Below, piece after piece: positions 60,227-64,000 of a stretch of DNA of 64,000 nt. The stretch covers positions 33,861-97,860 of the forward strand of contig JALNQF010000164.1 in the NCBI GenBank assembly GCA_028456385.1, written 5' to 3'. This stretch comes from Ophiosphaerella korrae (taxonomy: Eukaryota; Ascomycota; Dothideomycetes; Pleosporales; Phaeosphaeriaceae). Position numbers and translations under genes: made by a program. The notes under the pieces are model-generated. The model made no database searches. It saw only the letters and a program-made list of their open reading frames with translations, and was not told the DNA's origin. Each line of letters starts with the position of its first letter. The stretch's first letter is position 1.

Positions 60227-61470
60227 AGTAAAAAGAAAAAGTAAGCTTTAAAAGAGTAAACTATATAAGAAGTAAATAAAGCTTTAGTTAAGAAGATAAA
60301 CCTAGCTCTTATATAAACTATAGCTAATATATAAGATATAGTAGTAGTAAAAGCTCTAGTTATACTTATAAATAAGTAATAATAGTATAAGAACTTTATA
60401 AAGTGTTTCTTACGTATAAGTATAGATATAGTTACTTAGATAATCTTAAATATAGAAGTAGTTAGCTTAAGATAAGTATTTAAAGACTAGTAAGTAATTA
60501 TTACTAGGTAGCAACGCTAGTATTATAAGGCTAAGAAATAATTTTAATAAGTTATCTTAGCTTATAATATATTAGCTATATAGGTATATACTACTAAAGG
60601 ATAACTAAGTTAATTAATAAGTACTTAGATTATACTATCTTAGTATATAGATAGAGATAGACTTAATACTATAGGTCTTACTATATTATAGTAAGAAACC
60701 TTTAAATATAGATTAGTTAATATATAAAAGAGTTAAATTAAGAGCTTTATAGAAAAAATATAATAGTAATAGAAATTAGATATATTATATAAAGAGTTTA
60801 CAAAGCTTAAACTAGAAATCTATAAAATAGATAAAAGTATAAGTATAAGAAAGTATAGTATAGTTTTATTATAAAGGACTACTTATTCTATATAGTATTT
60901 AAGTTATATAATAGCTACGTTCCTAATAAAAAAGAAAATACTAACCTATATAAAGAGTTTAGATTATTATTAGATTAGAGAAAAAAGTAGAATATTATTA
61001 AGTAATATTTTATAACTATAAAAGTATTTAGTTTATTACTAAAGAGTTTAAAAGTAAATACCTAGTTTAAAAGGCTTATATAAGAACGCGTTAGATAGTA
61101 GATTAAAATACTAGTAAAGTATAACTAAAATATTATAGCTATAGTAAACTAAATTAAGCTCTTATTCTTTACGTTTATTAAGGAGTATACGCTACTAGCT
61201 AAGTTTCTATTCTTAGAATAGTTTAATTAGTTCTATAGTAATAGCCTCTTATCCTTATTTAATAGGTAGGTTTTTAATCTAGAGTACTTTTTTATATACT
61301 AATATCTTTCTTAAGTTAACTCTTAGTTAGTCTCTGACTTAGAGAATTAAAAAAGTAAAAGATAAGTTAGATAAAGATAGTATTATTAAAGATAGAGACT
61401 ATATAAATAGTAATTAGTTACTTATATATATACTAAGTCTAGTATATCTATAAGGCGTAGTATTTTTATA
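60227..61470 (+). pseudogene. Possible decayed ORF, unidentified
   Basis: A single plus-strand frame of about 410 codons has only TAA/TAG breaks and a protein-like pattern with many G-starting codons: ALKE, VNKALVKKINLALI, DRDRLNTIGLTIL, LYKEFTKLKLEIYKIDKSISIRKYS, KKVKDKLDKDSIIKDRDY (given as separate stretches). The predicted protein would be helical and charged. I recognise no transposase, helicase or recombinase motif. Base composition alone could produce part of this, hence the low confidence. Confidence 0.25.
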
Positions 61471-61921
61471 ATAGTAACTACTTTACTTAAAAGAAGTAAG
61501 CTTATATAAGATATATATAAAAGGTAGTTTTCTTATATCTATATAAACTTATTATATAAGTATATAGCTAGATATTAGCTAGTAAGTAACTATAAAAGTA
61601 ACTATATCTTATCTTTATCCTATTAACTTATACGGATATTTTAGGTAAAGTTAAAAGTTTTTAACTTTTAGTTATATTAAAACTTAACTTTAGATTATTT
61701 AACTATCTATTAAGCGTAGCTATTTTATTAGTATATTATAAGATAAAAGCGCTATTAATTATATAATAGTAGTAGCTCTACTTAAGAGAGGAAGTTTACG
61801 TAAGATATCTATAAAGAGTAGTATTCTTATAATAGTAATAGTCTTACCTCTTATAAGGCTAACCTTAAGCGTAGATTTAAATAATCTACTAAGTCCTAAA
61901 TAATACCCTATACGTTACTAA
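61471..61921. other. AT-rich stretch, nothing identified
   Basis: RIP-type composition; no repeat or ORF recognised. Confidence 0.5.
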
Positions 61922-62297
61922 AACTAATTTCCTAGAGTAACCTATTTCCTAGTAGTACAACCTATTTCTTAGCAAAACCTATTTTTTAGTAAAACCTATT
62001 TTTTAGTAAAACCTATTTCTTAGTAAAACCTATTTTCTAGTAAAACCTATTTCTTAGTAAAACCTATTTTCTAGTATAACCTATTCTTTAGTAGTATAAC
62101 CTATTTCCTAGTAAAACCTATTTCCTAGCGTAACCTATTTCCTAGTAGCGTAACCTATTTTTTAGTAAAACCTATTTCTTAGCGTAACCTATTTTCTAGT
62201 AAAACCTATTTCTTAGTAGTATAACCTATTTCTTAGCGTAACCTATTTCTTAGTGTAACCTATTTTCTAGCTATATAACTTATTTTCTAGTATAACT
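61922..62297. repeat. 17-bp tandem array (20-bp variants)
   Basis: About 21 copies of a unit of the form AACCTATTTCTTAGTAA. Several copies carry a 3-bp addition (TAGTAGTATAAC or TAGTAGCGTAAC). Neighbouring copies differ mostly at C/T positions (TTCCTAG, TTTCTAG, TTCTTAG), consistent with RIP acting on a minisatellite. Confidence 0.9.
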
Positions 62298-62804
62298 AGT
62301 TTTTTATATATACTAAGGTAAGTAGTATTTTTATAATAGTAACTAGTATTCCTAGGAATTAGCTAAGAGTGCGTATAGTCCTCTTTAAACCTAATTCCTA
62401 CTAAGAATTAAGTAAACTATAGTTATTAGGTTCTATAAGTATATACCTACTAGCTCCTACGCTTTTTTAACTATAGATTACTTAAAAGCTTATATCCTAA
62501 TACTATATATAAAGTTAAAAAATTCGAGTTTATTAAAGTTAGTATAGCTAGTATATATAGCTACTTTAACTTTACGCTTATAGTACTATTTATAAAGTTA
62601 AAAATAAACTATATTAAGTAGCTATAAATCCTATAATATATAAAGTAGTAGTGTAAATAAGATTATTTTATAATTATTATAGTATTTAAGAAACCCTAGA
62701 GTTAAGTATACGCTAAACCTATCTAAGATAAGTAGTCTATAAGTACTTACTTAGTACTTTACTAAGTAAGAGTAAAAGTACTTTAGCTACTCTAATATAA
62801 GTAT
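62298..62804. other. AT-rich stretch, nothing identified
   Basis: No coding or repeat structure recognised between the tandem array and the LTR of element I. Confidence 0.5.
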
Positions 62805-63247
62805 TATTATAGAGTGTCCTATTATTAACTATAAGTGCCCTTTAGAGTATTAATAGATTAAGAGTTAATAACTAAAGTTTATATTATAATTAAGTAATAA
62901 ACTATAAATAATAGAATAGTATCTTATAATATTAATATATTATCGCTTGTAGTTATTAATTGAATTACTAATACTATCTTAATAATACGTATTACTACTT
63001 CTATATACTTATAGCTTCTAATTAACTTTATAACTTTATATTTACTAAGATTATAAATTTATAAATTATTACGTATTAGCTTTATAACTTTGTATTTACT
63101 TAGATTATATATTTATAAATTTATTACGTATTATAGTTATAGTTAGTCTTTTAATTAAGTTCTTCTACTTATAAGTTATATATATTGTTATCTTTAATTA
63201 TAGAGCTAATTAGTTCTATCTAGTTTTCTCTTGTTATAACTATAACA
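62805..63247 (-). repeat. 3' LTR of element I
   Basis: 443 bp, from TATTATAGAG to GTTATAACTATAACA. More diverged from the others than they are from each other, so this is probably the oldest copy. Confidence 0.85.
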
Positions 63248-63409
63248 CTATCTCCTCCTTTAAGTAGATTTCTATTTCTCTATCCTAAGGCTAAAGTTAT
63301 TAGTCCTATTTCTTTATTAATTTCTAATGCCTTATTACTTCTTATACCTTTACGTGTTTAATATAACAAGCTTTTTCTTATAGCTTATATTGTTTATAAT
63401 AAGGTTAAA

Positions 63410-63775
63410 ATATTTCTATATTATTATTATACTAAACTAAGTTTTTTATACCTTATATCCTTAAAGGATAGTAAATATTATAATAAGTATATTCTTACTA
63501 ATATTTAGTATAAGTATACTTTTTCTTGTATTTTACTTACTAAGTGTAAGTATTCTATTACTATATAGTCTCTTTTTACTAAGTTAAATAAAGAGAGCTA
63601 TTAATAGAGCTTAAGCGTAATTATTATTATAGCTTACTAAGGCTAAAGCTAAGTATAAGTTAACTTTTTATAAGCTAGTAAAGCTTTATTCTTATATTAA
63701 GTATCTTTATAAGATAAAAGCTTATAATAATACTAAGTTATTTAAATAGTTTTATATAATAGAGGCTAAGTTTAT
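63410..63775 (+). pseudogene. Antisense accessory ORF of element I, truncated
   Basis: ATA (former ATG) at 63410. Reads (M)FLYYYYTKLSFLYLISLKDS, then KYYNKYILTNI and KCKYS, collinear with element H. It later shows KIKAYNNTKLFK and is cut off at about 63775. Confidence 0.55.
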
Positions 63776-63811
63776 AAAAGAGTTATCTCTTATACCTCTT
63801 ATTTTCGTACT

Positions 63812-63931
63812 AATATTAGTAAGTTTACAACTTACTAATATTGCAAACTTACTAACATTACAAACTTACTAACATGTTAGTAAGTTTACAACTTACTAAC
63901 ATCGCAAACTTACTAACATTGTAAACTTACT
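63812..63931. repeat. Cluster of AACTTACTAACAT repeats forming perfect hairpins
   Basis: Six or more copies of a ~17-bp unit (CAAACTTACTAACATTG) in both orientations. Two perfect hairpins: stem 63812-63825 with 63829-63842 (14 bp, loop TAC) and stem 63874-63886 with 63890-63902 (13 bp, loop TAC). Little RIP damage (CpA and TpG present). It sits exactly where element I is cut off, so it may be the subterminal repeat region of an unidentified DNA transposon. Confidence 0.8.
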
Positions 63932-63974
63932 AACATTTAACTACCTTTCTACTTTTAGTTAGCGCTTAGTAAGC

Positions 63975-63996
63975 TACTAGGTATATATACCTAGTA
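63975..63996. repeat. 22-bp perfect palindrome
   Basis: TACTAGGTATA followed by its exact reverse complement, 63975-63996. AT-rich RIP-type DNA makes palindromes common, so this may be chance; the window ends 4 bp further on. Confidence 0.5.
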
Positions 63997-64000
63997 CTTA

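Larger units (their letters stand above)
62805..63775 (-). mobile_element. Chromovirus I, truncated 3' end
   Basis: Holds a 443-bp LTR (62805-63247) and the adjoining interior up to about 63775, where similarity to H stops inside the accessory ORF. Minus orientation, A subtype (TTTACTAAGATTATAAATT units). Gag-Pol and the 5' LTR are absent. Confidence 0.85.

Noticed and set aside
59057..62804. Giant Starship-type element, Helitron or RecQ-type telomeric helicase
   Set aside because: No tyrosine-recombinase, Rep or helicase motifs could be recognised in the decayed frames.
1..64000. tRNA, rRNA, bacterial operon features, riboswitches
   Set aside because: No conserved RNA sequence was recognised, and the composition and transposon types are fungal.

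Overview
The window looks like a repeat-filled, AT-rich heterochromatic block from a filamentous ascomycete (Pezizomycotina) that has, or had, repeat-induced point mutation (RIP). CpA and TpG are almost absent and TpA is in great excess. Nearly every in-frame stop in the recognisable proteins is TAA or TAG where Gln or Trp is expected. Catalytic Asp/Glu are often Asn/Lys, and zinc Cys are often Tyr. I found no intact host gene, tRNA, rRNA or CRISPR. The content is nested, decayed transposons, read here through the RIP mutations.

Layout. (1) 1-10600: a Tc1-like element on the minus strand (about 45-9297) is broken by a solo LTR (185-681) and by a complete Ty3/Gypsy chromovirus, element A (925-8343). 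A second Tc1-like element (9296-10600, plus strand) abuts it. (2) 10603-11344: an island of normal base composition. (3) 11408-27235: a Fot1/pogo-like transposase gene split by chromovirus B (11742-18975, plus) and chromovirus C (19132-26151, minus). (4) 27236-34283: chromovirus D (minus), with mismatched LTRs and probably a recombinant. (5) 34284-41085: E (plus), a chromovirus of a different family, followed by part of a second pogo-like transposase (41086-42900) that is split by a solo LTR (41462-41883). (6) 42900-44957: extremely AT-rich DNA, then a 24-bp minisatellite that runs from RIP-decayed to intact copies, then a small normal-composition island. (7) 44958-59051: chromovirus G (minus), with a complete chromovirus H (51368-58382, minus) nested in it. 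(8) 59057-64000: unidentified AT-rich DNA, a 17-bp tandem array, a truncated chromovirus I and a hairpin-forming repeat cluster.

Exact 5-bp target duplications survive around A, B, C, G, H and both solo LTRs, so the insertion order can be read directly. The chromoviruses encode one long Gag-Pol (two zinc knuckles, protease, RT, RNase H, integrase, C-terminal chromodomain).

The most interesting feature is a second, convergent ORF on the opposite strand between the pol end and the 3' LTR. It is present in every copy, including the unrelated-LTR family E. It looks like a small Cys-rich (C-x2-C ... C-x2-C ... C), Lys/Leu-rich helical protein. This antisense accessory gene and the frozen RIP gradients are the points most worth checking.
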